From the NCBI RefSeq assembly GCF_024919295.1, contig NZ_JANWTC010000003.1, positions 248,001 to 312,000 of the forward strand: DNA of 64,000 nucleotides, given 5' to 3'. Below the pieces are notes generated by a model that was not told the DNA's origin, did no database searches, and saw only the letters and a list, made by a program, of their open reading frames with translations. Positions 18,373 to 29,815 of the stretch are shown one piece after another. The position numbers were made by a program, and so were the translations under genes. Positions within the stretch are counted from its first letter, which is position 1; every line of letters starts with the position of its first letter. The stretch comes from Corynebacterium lemuris (GTDB lineage Bacteria > Actinomycetota > Actinomycetes > Mycobacteriales > Mycobacteriaceae).

Positions 18373-19164
18373 TTAGTCGGAATTCAGAATGTTGTCCATC
18401 GTACTCATGATGGCCTCATGGGCCCGCGCTGTCCCCGCCACCACACCGACGGAATCGGGGGTCCAGTCGTTGCCCTCGATGTCGGTGACCACTCCCCCGG
18501 CTGCGCGCACGAGCATGACGCCCGCGGCGTTGTCCCACACGTGCGGGGAGAAGCTGACCGCGCCGCCGAAGATGCCCTGGGCGGTGAAAGCCAGGTCCAC
18601 GCCGACGGAGCCGGTGATCCGGGGGCGCAGGTAGGTCTCTGCGAGTTCCGAGAGCAGCCCCTGGCGCAGCAGCGAGGGGAAGCGGGAACGTACCTGGGAG
18701 GCCACGGAGGAGAAGCCGACCTGGGCGACGAGGGTGTCCGCCTCGCTCAGCGGGGTGGCGGGCCGGCCGTTGACCATGACGGGTGAGCCCTCGAAGGCGG
18801 TGAGCCGGCGGTGGAGCATGGGCATGCTGGTGATCGCCGCGACGGGCCGGTCCTCAACGAGCAGGCTGATGAGGATGGCACACATGGGGTTGCCCGCGGC
18901 GTAGTTGGCGGTGCCGTCGATGGGGTCGACGACCCAGACGGCGTCGTGGTTGTACACGCCGCCGGATTCCTCCCCCAGCACCGGGATCCCGGTGAACTGG
19001 ATGAGCATCCGCCGCAGGTGGTCCTCGATGCTCAGGTCCACCTCGGTGGCGAAGTCGCCGGGCTGCTTCAGCTGGGCGGGGTCGGAGCCGACCCCGGCCA
19101 GGAACATCGCCTCGGCGTCGTCGCAGACGGCCTCGGCGACGACGAGCAGCTCGCGCGCGTCCAC
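18373..19164 (-). CDS. impA: Inositol monophosphatase family protein (ImpA-like)
   Basis: The 263-residue protein is an IMPase-superfamily phosphatase with all metal motifs: [18 protein letters not shown] and [15 protein letters not shown]. In C. glutamicum the his operon contains a comparable gene, impA, between hisA and hisF, while the main histidinol-phosphate phosphatase HisN is encoded elsewhere. Its substrate could be histidinol phosphate or inositol phosphate and is not decided by sequence. The GTG start lies two bases after the hisA stop. Confidence 0.88.
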   Translation of the reverse strand: MDARELLVVAEAVCDDAEAMFLAGVGSDPAQLKQPGDFATEVDLSIEDHLRRMLIQFTGIPVLGEESGGVYNHDAVWVVDPIDGTANYAAGNPMCAILISLLVEDRPVAAITSMPMLHRRLTAFEGSPVMVNGRPATPLSEADTLVAQVGFSSVASQVRSRFPSLLRQGLLSELAETYLRPRITGSVGVDLAFTAQGIFGGAVSFSPHVWDNAAGVMLVRAAGGVVTDIEGNDWTPDSVGVVAGTARAHEAIMSTMDNILNSD

Positions 19165-19166
19165 GG

Positions 19167-19907
19167 CTACTGCTTCTCGACGGCCGCGAGCGCCTCGCGC
19201 AGCGTGAATCGTCCCTCGTAGAGGGCCTTGCCGATGATTGCGGAATCGATGCCCTCATCCGCGTGGCGGGAGAGTTCCAGGACGTCGTCGAGGACGGAGA
19301 TGCCGCCCGAGGCGACGATCCTCGCGTCCGTGGCGGCGGCGACCTCACGCAGCAGCTGCACGTTCGGTCCGGTCAGGGTGCCGTCCTTGGAGACGTCGGT
19401 GACCACGAAGCGGGAGCAGCCGGCGGCGTCGAGACGCTCGAGGACCTCCCAGAGGTCACCGCCGTCGGAGACCCAGCCGTTGCCGCGGGTGCGCCACTCG
19501 CCGTCGATCTCGCGCACGGCGATGTCCACGGCGACCTTATCGCCGTACTCGGCCAGCACCTTCGCGATCCACTCCGGCTTCTCCAGAGCGGCGGTGCCGA
19601 TGTTGACGCGGGTGGCGCCGGTGGCCAGGGCGCGTTCCAGAGAGGCGTCATCCCGGATGCCGCCGGTCAGCTCGACCTTGATGCCCAGCTGACCGGTGAT
19701 CTCCGCCATGAGCTCATGGTTGGAGCCGCGGTTGAAGGCGGCGTCGAGGTCGACGAAGTGCAGCCACTCCGCGCCCTGCGCCTGCCACTCGAGGGCGGCC
19801 TCCAGCGGAGAGCCGTAGGACTTCTCGGTGCCGGCCTCGCCCTGGTCGAGTCGGACTGCCTGGCCGTCGACGACGTCGACGGCGGGAAGAAGGGTGAAAT
19901 CGCTCAT
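19167..19907 (-). CDS. hisA: ProFAR isomerase (HisA / PriA family)
   Basis: HisA isomerises ProFAR to PRFAR in histidine synthesis. The 246-residue barrel has the two catalytic Asp segments, [15 protein letters not shown] and [15 protein letters not shown], plus GGIRDD and ASGGIS phosphate sites. In many actinobacteria this enzyme is PriA, which also replaces TrpF; corynebacteria with a separate TrpCF fusion carry a monofunctional form called subHisA. The loop reads [15 protein letters not shown] where PriA has an Arg-x-Trp motif, so dual function cannot be read off directly. Confidence 0.95.
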   Translation of the reverse strand: MSDFTLLPAVDVVDGQAVRLDQGEAGTEKSYGSPLEAALEWQAQGAEWLHFVDLDAAFNRGSNHELMAEITGQLGIKVELTGGIRDDASLERALATGATRVNIGTAALEKPEWIAKVLAEYGDKVAVDIAVREIDGEWRTRGNGWVSDGGDLWEVLERLDAAGCSRFVVTDVSKDGTLTGPNVQLLREVAAATDARIVASGGISVLDDVLELSRHADEGIDSAIIGKALYEGRFTLREALAAVEKQ

Positions 19908-19926
19908 GGTCGAATCCTATCCCGCC

Positions 19927-20562
19927 CTACAGGGTGGCCAGCCAGTTGGTCAGCAGCTGCGCCCCCGCGTCCCCCGACTTCTCCGGGTGGAACTGGGTGG
20001 CCCACAGCGGCCCGTTCTCCACTGCGGCGACGAAACGGTCACCGCCGTGCTCGGCCCAGGACACCGCGGGTGGGGTGGTCAGGTCGTCGGTCTCCAGGGT
20101 CCAGTCACGCACCCCGTAGGAGTGGACGAAGTAGAAACGCTCGTCCGCACCCAGGTCGGCGAACATCTGCGAATCGGTAGCCCGCTCGACGGTGTTCCAG
20201 CCCATGTGGGGCAGGATCTGCGCGTGGAGACGTTCGACTACCCCGGGCCACTCCCCCGCCCCGCGGCTGTGCACGCCGTGCTCGTGTCCTTCCTCGAAGA
20301 GGATCTGCATGCCGACGCAGATGCCCAGGACGGGGCGGCCGCCGGCCAGGCGCTGGCCGATGATCCGGGGGCCGCGGACCGCGTTGAGGCCGGCCATGCA
20401 GGCCGCGAAGGCACCCACGCCGGGTACGAGCAGGCCGTCGGCGTTGACTGCGGTCTGCGGATCACTGGTGACGGTGACTTCCGCCCCGACACGCTCGAGG
20501 GCCCGCTGGGCCGATCGCAGATTGCCGGAACCGTAGTCGAGGAGGGCGACGCTTTTAGCCAT
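19927..20562 (-). CDS. hisH: Imidazole glycerol phosphate synthase, glutamine amidotransferase subunit
   Basis: HisH hydrolyses glutamine and channels ammonia to HisF. The 211-residue class I amidotransferase has the nucleophile Cys in [14 protein letters not shown], the catalytic His in [10 protein letters not shown] and [11 protein letters not shown] at the N-terminus. I chose the ATG at 20562; a longer frame to 20595 has no family counterpart. TAGACT lies 7 bases before the ATG, pointing to an internal leaderless promoter inside the his cluster. Confidence 0.96.
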   Translation of the reverse strand: MAKSVALLDYGSGNLRSAQRALERVGAEVTVTSDPQTAVNADGLLVPGVGAFAACMAGLNAVRGPRIIGQRLAGGRPVLGICVGMQILFEEGHEHGVHSRGAGEWPGVVERLHAQILPHMGWNTVERATDSQMFADLGADERFYFVHSYGVRDWTLETDDLTTPPAVSWAEHGGDRFVAAVENGPLWATQFHPEKSGDAGAQLLTNWLATL

Positions 20563-20569
20563 GGCCCGA

Positions 20570-20575
20570 AGTCTA
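20570..20575 (-). promoter_or_regulatory. Possible internal leaderless promoter for hisH
   Basis: Minus-strand TAGACT is 7 bases upstream of the hisH ATG in the 29-base gap after the MFS gene. This is the same arrangement seen before glxK, dnaE and other leaderless genes here, and would allow hisHA-impA-hisFI to be expressed apart from hisDCB. Confidence 0.4.
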
Positions 20576-20591
20576 ATCGACCGGTGGCCGC

Positions 20592-21908
20592 TCATTCATC
20601 GCGGGACGGTCTGCGCCGGCGCTGCAGCCGGGGACGGGGCAGGGGCAGCTGGCGCAGGCGGGCACGGGTGTTGTTGAGCTCGGTGATCCGGTGGGCACCG
20701 ACGATGCGGTCCGCGACCGTGCCCAGGAGACCCAGCGTCACGATGACCGCACCGACACCGAAGGCCCCGGAGTAGGCCACCTGCGCGGCGACCGCCCCGA
20801 GCACGAAGGAACCCAGGCCCGTGCCGGCATCGAAGGCGATGTTCCACACTGCGGAGGCCTCGGAGACCCGGGAGCGCGGCAGGCGGAAGAACATGGTCAG
20901 CAGGGCCTCGTTCTGGACGATGCCGAAGCCACCACCGAAGAGGATGCCGGCGAGCACCAGCCACCACACCGACCAGCCCTGCGCGATGACCAGCGCCATC
21001 AGGAGCACCCCGGCGAAGCCCATCACCTGGCCCGGGATCATGGTCGCGCCCGGCATGCCGTTGCGGTCGGCGATGATGCCGGAGGCGTAGCGCAGGACCA
21101 TCGAGGCCCCACCGATGATGGAGAGCATGAATCCGCCGATGACGGAGCCGGTGACGGGGTCGAGTTCCTGCACGGCTGCCGGCAGGAAGGAGGAGACCGC
21201 ACCGAAGCTCATGGACAGGCTGGTCACCGCCAGGGCGGGCACCAGCACCAGTTTCCAGGCCGGCGCCACGCCCACGAGATCCTGCGGGGCGGGGTTGACG
21301 CGCGGTTGCGCCTTGATCCGCGGGATGCGCAGGCACATCACCGCGGCCACCAGGGCGACGGCGGCGGCCGCGACGTAGACCACGGGGTAGCCGACCGTGT
21401 TGGCCAGGAACAGGCCGGTGGGCAGGCAGATCATCTGCGAGATGCCGAGGAAGACCCCCAGCATGCCGGTGGCCTTGCCCAGGAAGCGGGCGGGCATCAG
21501 CTCGGCGATCAGCGCGGATTCCGCGACGGTGAGCGCACCGAAGCCGACGCCGCGCAGCGCGGAGAACAGCAGCAGGTTCCAGGCCTCCAGGCCCAGCAGG
21601 TGGCCGAGGGCGGGCACACCGAGCATGAAGGCGGCGGCGACCATCACCGGGTTGTAGCCGATGCGCCGCAGGGCCGCCGGCGTGAAGACCTGGGTGGCCA
21701 CGGTGGTGGCCATGAAGATGCCGGTGGAGGCGCCCGCGAGCGTCGCGGAGTGGCCGGCATCGAGGGCGGCGAGCGGGATAACGGGCAGGAGCAGTGACCA
21801 GGAACCGAAGGCGGCGAATACCGCGATCAGGGTAGGGATGAACCCGGGGGCCCTCCACATGCTGTCGAGTTTCTCGATCTCCGCGCGTGAAAGACCCGTC
21901 TGTGCCAC
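20592..21908 (-). CDS. Major facilitator superfamily transporter
   Basis: The 438-residue protein has twelve predicted membrane helices in two halves separated by a loop near residue 200, and ends in an Arg-rich cytoplasmic tail. C. glutamicum has an MFS gene at the same place in the his operon. The substrate is not known; export of histidine or a related compound has been considered from context only. It starts immediately after the small membrane gene and is followed by hisH after 29 bases. Confidence 0.88.
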   Translation of the reverse strand: MAQTGLSRAEIEKLDSMWRAPGFIPTLIAVFAAFGSWSLLLPVIPLAALDAGHSATLAGASTGIFMATTVATQVFTPAALRRIGYNPVMVAAAFMLGVPALGHLLGLEAWNLLLFSALRGVGFGALTVAESALIAELMPARFLGKATGMLGVFLGISQMICLPTGLFLANTVGYPVVYVAAAAVALVAAVMCLRIPRIKAQPRVNPAPQDLVGVAPAWKLVLVPALAVTSLSMSFGAVSSFLPAAVQELDPVTGSVIGGFMLSIIGGASMVLRYASGIIADRNGMPGATMIPGQVMGFAGVLLMALVIAQGWSVWWLVLAGILFGGGFGIVQNEALLTMFFRLPRSRVSEASAVWNIAFDAGTGLGSFVLGAVAAQVAYSGAFGVGAVIVTLGLLGTVADRIVGAHRITELNNTRARLRQLPLPRPRLQRRRRPSRDE

Positions 21909-22115
21909 TTAGTTCATCGCTCCCATCAGCCAGAACACGGCACCCGCGAACGCGACAGCGGCGCAGAGTGCCAGAAAGATCGCCAGGGGCCTGCTGCCGG
22001 CCTGGTATGCGGACCAGGTGCCGCCGACCAGCAGGCCCGCGGCGATGAACAGCAGGTAGACGAGCCAGTGGCTCGAACCCTGCCCTGCCTGGGCAATTGT
22101 ATCAATTACCGGCAT
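21909..22115 (-). CDS. Small two-helix membrane protein in the his operon
   Basis: This 68-residue protein has two hydrophobic helices (about residues 17-37 and 45-65) joined by a short polar loop (SAYQAGSRP). A small membrane gene is found at this spot in the C. glutamicum his operon. Function is unknown; its stop codon abuts the MFS start, so an accessory role to the transporter is plausible. It follows hisB by three bases. Confidence 0.75.
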   Translation of the reverse strand: MPVIDTIAQAGQGSSHWLVYLLFIAAGLLVGGTWSAYQAGSRPLAIFLALCAAVAFAGAVFWLMGAMN

Positions 22116-22118
22116 GCG

Positions 22119-22720
22119 TCAGAGCGCTCCCTTGGTCGAAGGCACACCGTGGACCCGGGGATCGATCTCGACGGCCTCGCGCAGCGCACGGGCGACGGCC
22201 TTGTACTCGGCCTCGGTGATGTGGTGCGGGTCGCGGCCGTAGTGGCAGATCACGTGGAGGGTGATGCGCGCGTTCAGGGCGAGGGTCTCGAAGAAGTGCT
22301 CGTTGATCACCGTGGCGTAGTGGCCGCCGATGACGGCGGTGATCATCTGCTCCGGCTCGCCCTTCATCACGAAGTAGGGGCGGCCGGAGATGTCCACGAC
22401 GGATTCGACGAGGGTCTCGTCCATCGGCAGCTGGCGGGACCCGAAGCGGCGGATGCCCTTCTTGTCGCCGACGGCCTCAAGCAGCGCGGTGCCCATGACG
22501 ATGGCGGTGTCCTCGACGGTGTGGTGGGCGTCGATCTCGATGTCACCCTTGGCGTGCACCTTCAGGTCGAAGGAGCCGTGCACGGCGAAGGCGGTGAGCA
22601 TGTGGTCGAAGAAGGGTAGGCCGGTGTCGACGTCCACCTGGCCGGTGCCGTCCAGGTTGATCTCCACCTGGATGTCGGATTCGGAGGTGGTGCGGCTGGC
22701 GCGGCCGATACGGTCTGTCA

Positions 22721-22721
<1 letters not shown>
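22119..22721 (-). CDS. hisB: Imidazoleglycerol-phosphate dehydratase
   Basis: HisB dehydrates imidazole glycerol phosphate to imidazole acetol phosphate. The 200-residue monofunctional enzyme has the duplicated metal motifs [11 protein letters not shown] and [12 protein letters not shown], plus [12 protein letters not shown] near residue 34. No phosphatase domain is fused, as usual outside enterobacteria. The start overlaps the hisC stop by one base. Confidence 0.97.
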
Positions 22722-25146
<2,425 letters not shown>

Positions 25147-25206
25147 CCGGAAGAGTCTCCTCGAACAGCCTGGAAGAAGGGGGGAAGGTCAGTACTATGT
25201 TGCCTT

Positions 25207-25212
25207 ATTGTA
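25207..25212 (-). promoter_or_regulatory. -10 box of the his operon
   Basis: TACAAT on the minus strand, about 60 bases upstream of hisD, is a good -10 element. The -35 is poorly conserved. The implied leader of about 50 bases contains no obvious attenuator. Confidence 0.5.
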
Positions 25213-25226
25213 GGTCTCCCGGTCGC

Positions 25227-25232
25227 TAGACT
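25227..25232 (+). promoter_or_regulatory. -10 box of the tandem YbjN gene
   Basis: Plus-strand TAGACT lies 46 bases before the ATG at 25279, which has its own Shine-Dalgarno sequence CTGGAGG. The two divergent -10 boxes are only 14 bases apart. Confidence 0.4.
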
Positions 25233-25278
25233 GGGCAGCACCCTGTTTCCCGGTCCATCCCCTGGAGGTGTCAGACCA

Positions 25279-26373
25279 ATGGTGACCCTGACCGAGGTGT
25301 ACGTCGCCGCGGAGAAGTTCGACTTCCACTGTTATGTGGGTTCCGACCGGCTGGTATTCCCCTGGCATGACCACGTGGTGACCGTCTACCTGGACGAGCG
25401 CAACCCTGCCGCACTGGTCTTCGACACCGAACTGCGCAACACCCTGAGCCTGGAGCACACCGCGGTGCTCGCCCGCACGATCACGACCTGGAACCGGGAA
25501 CGTCTCGGCCCGACCGTGTCCATGCGGGTCGTCGACGACGCCATGGTGCGCCTGCACGCCCGTGCCAGCGTGCTCACCGGCACCGGCATCTCCACCGAAC
25601 AGCTCGAGGACTTCGTGCGCCTGTCCATGGAGACCGCCCGCCTGGCGGTCGACCACCTCATCGAGGACTTCCCCGAACTGGCCCTGCCCGATACCGAGGA
25701 GAACTCGGCGCAACGCCGCAAACAGGACACCGCCGCCCTCGCCGGCCCCCTCCCCCGCGACCGCCACGTGAGCGTGAACAAACTCGATGACGACGTCGTG
25801 CGCCTGCGCGAGATCGACCACCGGCGCACCCAGGACGAGATCGACACGATCGACGACTTCGGATTCGAACCCCACGAGGAGTATTCCGCCAGCATGAGCA
25901 CCGACCAGGACTGGGACGGCGAGGAGGACGACTGGGAGGACTCCATCCCCGAGGAGGTCACCCTCGACCGGATCCGTGAGACCCTGGCCGGGCTGGGCAT
26001 AGAGAAGACCCACGGCGACGATGACGTCGTCATCGCCTGGATCAACGATGTCCTCTTCGGTTTCTTCCTGGACAACGGTCCCAGTTACCTGGTCAAGGGG
26101 CACTGGGACCCGGGCATGGACCCGGATGCCGACTATCTGCGGATCTTCCTGCTGTGCAACGACTGGAACGAATCGTCCATCACCACCAAGGCCTTCCCCC
26201 ATGAGGACGACGACGGCCTGCAGGTGCGGGTGGAGTTCACCACCTCCGTGCGCGAGGGACTGACCGGCTTCCAGCTGGAGCACAACACCGCCGTGGCCAT
26301 CAACCACGTGCTCCACGCCATCGACTCGATCAGTTCCGATTCCACGGGGGAATCAGCGGTCGCCTGGCCGTGA
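25279..26373 (+). CDS. Tandem YbjN-domain protein
   Basis: The 364-residue protein has two YbjN-like (sensory transduction regulator-like) domains, roughly residues 1-135 and 225-355, joined by an acidic linker with DWDGEEDDWEDS. Each domain has the mixed alpha/beta pattern with F/W-rich strands (FDFHCYVGSDRLVFPW; DVVIAWINDVLFGFF). YbjN proteins resemble secretion-chaperone folds, and the exact role is unknown. I chose the ATG at 25279 because of the CTGGAGG site; the frame is open far upstream, antisense to hisD, and that part is not coding. Confidence 0.8.
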   Translation: MVTLTEVYVAAEKFDFHCYVGSDRLVFPWHDHVVTVYLDERNPAALVFDTELRNTLSLEHTAVLARTITTWNRERLGPTVSMRVVDDAMVRLHARASVLTGTGISTEQLEDFVRLSMETARLAVDHLIEDFPELALPDTEENSAQRRKQDTAALAGPLPRDRHVSVNKLDDDVVRLREIDHRRTQDEIDTIDDFGFEPHEEYSASMSTDQDWDGEEDDWEDSIPEEVTLDRIRETLAGLGIEKTHGDDDVVIAWINDVLFGFFLDNGPSYLVKGHWDPGMDPDADYLRIFLLCNDWNESSITTKAFPHEDDDGLQVRVEFTTSVREGLTGFQLEHNTAVAINHVLHAIDSISSDSTGESAVAWP

Positions 26374-26394
26374 GGGGTGCCGGCGGATGTTGAT

Positions 26395-26515
26395 GTAGGT
26401 CTGGTCCGGCAGGTCCGGGCAGGTAGTTCCCGACACGTATCCCGCGGGTGGTGCACTCCCCCGGTCGGCCGGTCACCTGGGAGACACATCCCCGGATCTA
26501 CCGGTCCAGACCTAC
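26395..26515. repeat. Inverted repeat between convergent genes
   Basis: GTAGGTCTGGTCCGG (26395-26409) is matched by its reverse complement with one mismatch at 26501-26515, about 90 bases away. It brackets the gap between the YbjN gene and the Imm-5-like gene and covers the stop codon of the latter, so it may form part of a termination structure. Confidence 0.4.
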
Positions 26516-27033
26516 CTCAGGAGCCGGTCCAGCTCCCCCATCAGCTGCGCGGGCCGGCTGCGTCCCACGGGAGCCGGCGGGTAGCGCCGGAGGACGTCGA
26601 CAAGTGCCGGACCGGCCTGCTGTGCGAACTGCCGGATCATCCGGTCCCCCGCCTGCGGATCCTCCGGAGCGAGTAGTTCCCGGATCCGGGCCGCGTTGGC
26701 GGCCGCCCGCAGGATGTGACCGACCTGGTGGGCCTTGCGGATGGGGTGCAGGTAGGCGGCGGAGGCTGCGTCCCCGGCGGCCTGCGCCGCCAGCCGCGCG
26801 ATCTCGCCGGGGGCAGCCTTCGCCGCCCGGTGGGCGTCCATCGACGCCAGCCGTTGTCGTCTGGAGCGGGGTGCCCCGGCGATGAACTCACGCGCAGCGG
26901 CGATCGCCTCCCGGGGGCGGGGGTCCTCCGGGCAGGCCCGCTCGAAGAGTTCGAGGACACTCTCCGCGGCGGTGGTGGCGTAGGCGGCGACGGCACGCAG
27001 CTCCGCCGCACTGAGATCGAAGTCGCCGCTCAC
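26512..27033 (-). CDS. Imm-5-like putative immunity protein
   Basis: The 173-residue helical protein has the sequence pattern of the Imm-5-like family (often mis-annotated as exonuclease SbcC): VLELFERACPEDPRPREAI near residue 32, then an Ala/Arg-rich region with AAKAAPGEIARLAAQAAGDAASAAYL. Such proteins are labelled immunity factors by sequence context only. No toxin gene is adjacent. The GTG at 27033 is preceded by GGGGGC; the track upstream overlaps nadC and is not coding. It follows nadC by 16 bases and is probably co-transcribed. Confidence 0.6.
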   Translation of the reverse strand: MSGDFDLSAAELRAVAAYATTAAESVLELFERACPEDPRPREAIAAAREFIAGAPRSRRQRLASMDAHRAAKAAPGEIARLAAQAAGDAASAAYLHPIRKAHQVGHILRAAANAARIRELLAPEDPQAGDRMIRQFAQQAGPALVDVLRRYPPAPVGRSRPAQLMGELDRLLR

Positions 27034-27049
27034 GGGAACTGCGCCCCCG

Positions 27050-27931
27050 TCAGTCGAAGTCCAGCCCCAGGTCGAGAGCCGGCGCCGAGTGCGTGAGCGA
27101 GCCGACGGCGAGGAAGTCGACGCCGGTCCCGGCATAATCGGCCGCCACGTCGAGGGTGAGCCCGCCGGAGGCCTCGAGCAGGGTTTCCGGGGCGAGGGTG
27201 TCGCGGCGCTGCACCGCCACCTGCACGGCCCAGGGTTCGAAGTTGTCCAGCATGATCTCGTCGGGCTTCTCGGGCAGCAGCTCATCGAACTGCCCGAGGG
27301 TGTCCACCTCGACCTCGCACCACTTGTCCGGGTATGCGTCCCGAACGGCGAGGAAGGCCGCGCGGACCCCGCCTGCGGCGATGACGTGGTTGTCCTTGAT
27401 CAGGGCGCGGTCGCCGAGGCCGAGGCGGTGGTTGAGCCCCCCGCCGACGGTGACGGCATATTTCTGCAGCATGCGCATGCCGGGCAGGGTCTTGCGGGAA
27501 TCGCGGATGCGGGCACCGGTGCCCTCGACGGCGTCAACCCAGGTGGCGGTGGCCGTGGCGATGCCGGAGAGGTGGGTCAGCAGGTTGAGCAGGGTGCGTT
27601 CGGCGGTGAGCAGGTCGCGGGTGCCGGCCTCGATGGTGGCGACCACGTCACCGGCTGCCACGCGGGTACCGTCCGGGGCGATCTCCTCGACCTTGAAGTC
27701 GGAGGTGGCCACCTGGCGCAGAACGCGGTCGACGACGAAGAGACCGGCGATGGTGCCGGGTCTGCGGGCGACGATGCGGGCGGTGGAGCGGTGCTCCGCG
27801 GAGACGGTGGCCCGGCTGGTGATGTCGGGGCCGTAGGTGAGATCCTCGTCCAGGGCCGTGGCGATGATCCGGTCCACGGCCTCGGGGTCGTATTCCGCGG
27901 CGGGGAGGGCGGGCGTTTCAGGCGACGTCAT
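27050..27931 (-). CDS. nadC: Quinolinate phosphoribosyltransferase
   Basis: NadC converts quinolinate and PRPP to nicotinate mononucleotide in NAD synthesis. The 293-residue protein has the active-site segments SRKTLPGMRMLQKYAV, GGGLNHRLGLGDRALIKDNH and EVEVDTLGQ, with the late GGLTLDV and VGSLTHSA. In C. glutamicum nadC lies in a nadA-nadC-nadS operon; here neither nadA nor nadS is adjacent. It sits five bases after a membrane-protein gene, suggesting a rearranged operon. Confidence 0.96.
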   Translation of the reverse strand: MTSPETPALPAAEYDPEAVDRIIATALDEDLTYGPDITSRATVSAEHRSTARIVARRPGTIAGLFVVDRVLRQVATSDFKVEEIAPDGTRVAAGDVVATIEAGTRDLLTAERTLLNLLTHLSGIATATATWVDAVEGTGARIRDSRKTLPGMRMLQKYAVTVGGGLNHRLGLGDRALIKDNHVIAAGGVRAAFLAVRDAYPDKWCEVEVDTLGQFDELLPEKPDEIMLDNFEPWAVQVAVQRRDTLAPETLLEASGGLTLDVAADYAGTGVDFLAVGSLTHSAPALDLGLDFD

Positions 27932-27936
27932 GGGTT

Positions 27937-28467
27937 TTACTGTATCGGGAGAGGCTCGCCTTCTGTGTCAGGGGTCACCAGAGCGCAGCACCAGTAGGCC
28001 AGTGCCCCCATGAAAGGGGCCGCGAGCCAGCCGATGCCCGGGGAGAGGGCGGGCACGATGCTCAGCCGGTCGCCTTCGCTGAGGCTGCCCAGTTCACCGG
28101 CGGAGTGCAGCAGTCCGGAGGTCACGGCCCCGACGGTGAGGAAGGAGAAGGCCGAGGCGGCGGCCACGAGGATCAGCCACCACAGCATCCCGGGTCCGCG
28201 GGTGGCGGGCGAGGTGATGTACACGCCGAGTGAGACGATGACGGCGAGCAGGCCGGTGGCGATGACGAAGCTGGCGAAGGAGACGAATTCGACGCTGACC
28301 ATGGTCACGTCGATGGCCACCTTCCCCTCCTCGCGGAGGGTGCCGGTGTGGGCGGGGCGCAGCAGACCCCACAGGGCACCGACGACGCTGTAGAGCAGGA
28401 GTGAGACGGCCAGGATCCCCGCTGCGGAGCCGATCGGGCGGGGGATGGTCGTGCGTTTGAGGGGCAT
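27937..28467 (-). CDS. Four-helix membrane protein of unknown function
   Basis: I do not recognise this 176-residue protein. It has four hydrophobic helices (about residues 12-33, 55-80, 93-115 and 145-168) and short loops. I chose the ATG at 28467, which follows the stop of the lipoprotein gene by five bases and lacks its own ribosome site, so translation is probably coupled. The two genes may encode partner envelope proteins. Confidence 0.65.
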   Translation of the reverse strand: MPLKRTTIPRPIGSAAGILAVSLLLYSVVGALWGLLRPAHTGTLREEGKVAIDVTMVSVEFVSFASFVIATGLLAVIVSLGVYITSPATRGPGMLWWLILVAAASAFSFLTVGAVTSGLLHSAGELGSLSEGDRLSIVPALSPGIGWLAAPFMGALAYWCCALVTPDTEGEPLPIQ

Positions 28468-28472
28468 CGAGG

Positions 28473-29117
28473 TTAATTGCAGAACTTCCAGCGTCCGTCC
28501 TCGCGCTGATAGCGCTGGGTGCGGGTCTCCGACTGCCCGGCGGAGACGGCGGTGACCACAGCGGAGGCCCGGTCGCCCTCGACCTGCACGTCGGTGACTG
28601 AGGCGATGTGGGGTTGGGCGCTGACGTAGTAGTCCCACTCGGCGAGCGGCTGGTCCGGGATTCCGGCGAGGTCCATGGATGCGGCCCCGCCCTGGGCGGC
28701 GACGACCTCGTTGCAGGTGTTCTCCGGGATGTAGCGGAGGAACTGGTGGAAGGTGTCCATCTGGTAGATGCCGTGGACCAGGCCCTCGATCTCGGCGCGG
28801 TCGGACTCGCTGGCGGCGAGGCCACCCTGGACCGGCTCAGGTTCGACGTAGTTCTCCTGGGCGAGCGGATCCTCGGCCGGCGGTTCCTCCACCTCGGGCT
28901 CCGGCTCCGGCTCCGGCTCCTCGGTCTGCTCCGGCTCGGTCGTCTCCTCCTCCGTGGTGGTCTCCTCGGTGGTGGTTTCCTCGCTGATGATCTCGGAGGT
29001 CACCGTGGTGGGGGCGACGGTGGTGGTTTCGTCCGCGCTGTCGCCGGAGCCGCACGCCGCGACGAAGGTCAGGGGGGCGATCAGTGCCAGGGCGGCGATG
29101 GTCTTCTTCACAGTCAT
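28473..29117 (-). CDS. Lipoprotein with Thr/Glu/Pro-rich linker
   Basis: The 214-residue product has a lipoprotein signal with lipobox VAAC (Cys 20), a long repetitive linker of TTE, TEEP and EPEPEP runs (about residues 28-85), and a globular C-terminal domain of about 110 residues that starts ESDRAEIEGLVHGIY and ends RYQREDGRWKFCN. The C-terminal domain has the size and pattern of an NTF2-like fold (my inference). I chose the ATG at 29117, with AGGAAG upstream. The acidic linker likely spans part of the cell wall. Confidence 0.75.
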   Translation of the reverse strand: MTVKKTIAALALIAPLTFVAACGSGDSADETTTVAPTTVTSEIISEETTTEETTTEEETTEPEQTEEPEPEPEPEVEEPPAEDPLAQENYVEPEPVQGGLAASESDRAEIEGLVHGIYQMDTFHQFLRYIPENTCNEVVAAQGGAASMDLAGIPDQPLAEWDYYVSAQPHIASVTDVQVEGDRASAVVTAVSAGQSETRTQRYQREDGRWKFCN

Positions 29118-29242
29118 GCTGCTCACTTCCTGCGGACGTGTCCGGATTGCTGTGGCGTATCGAAGGGCCACCCTATCAAGCGCACCTGCGGTCCCGGCTG
29201 ACATGTTCCTGAGAATTCTTTGGGACGGGTAGGCTCTCCTTT

Positions 29243-29806
29243 GTGCAGCTGACCCGGGAATCCATCATCGCCGCCGCCGTGGAGATCCTCGACTCCTACG
29301 GCCTGGCGGACATGACCATGCGTCGCGTCGCCACCTCGCTGAGTGTGGCCCCCGGCGCCCTGTACTGGCACATCTCCAATAAGCAGGAACTGATCGCTGC
29401 CATCGCGGAGGAGATCCTGCAGCCTGTACTCACGGAAGCCGCCCCCACCACCCCGGCTGATCTGGCCGCGCACCTGCGTGGGGCGATGCTCTCGCGTCGC
29501 GACGGCGCCGAGCTGGTCGCCGCCGCGCTCTCGCAGCCGGGCTCGGGGACACGCGCGGTCGTCGAGAAGCAGCTGGCCGACACGTTGGACGGTGACGAAG
29601 ATCTCGTCCGGGTCGGGGCGGCCTCCCTGCTGCATCTCGTCCTCGGGGCGACCTCCCTGGAGCAGGCCCAGCGCCAGCATGCCGTCGACACCGGCGCCGA
29701 GGTGCCCACGGACGCCTCGGCGGACTTCCACCGCGGGGTCCGGTTGCTGCTGACGGGACTCGACGGGGCGGTGCAGTCCGGTGCGGCGCCTGACAAACAA
29801 CTATGA
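29243..29806 (+). CDS. TetR-family transcriptional regulator
   Basis: The 187-residue protein has the N-terminal TetR helix-turn-helix (about residues 5-48, with MTMRRVATSLSVAPGALYWHISNKQEL) and a helical C-terminal ligand domain. A regulator of this family lies just before glgX in C. glutamicum too. It starts with GTG at 29243, 7 bases after a -10-like TAGGCT, so it may be leaderless. It ends 9 bases before glgX and may control itself, glgX or the divergent lipoprotein gene; no clear operator was identified. Confidence 0.88.
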   Translation: MQLTRESIIAAAVEILDSYGLADMTMRRVATSLSVAPGALYWHISNKQELIAAIAEEILQPVLTEAAPTTPADLAAHLRGAMLSRRDGAELVAAALSQPGSGTRAVVEKQLADTLDGDEDLVRVGAASLLHLVLGATSLEQAQRQHAVDTGAEVPTDASADFHRGVRLLLTGLDGAVQSGAAPDKQL

Positions 29807-29815
29807 TCAGACCTC

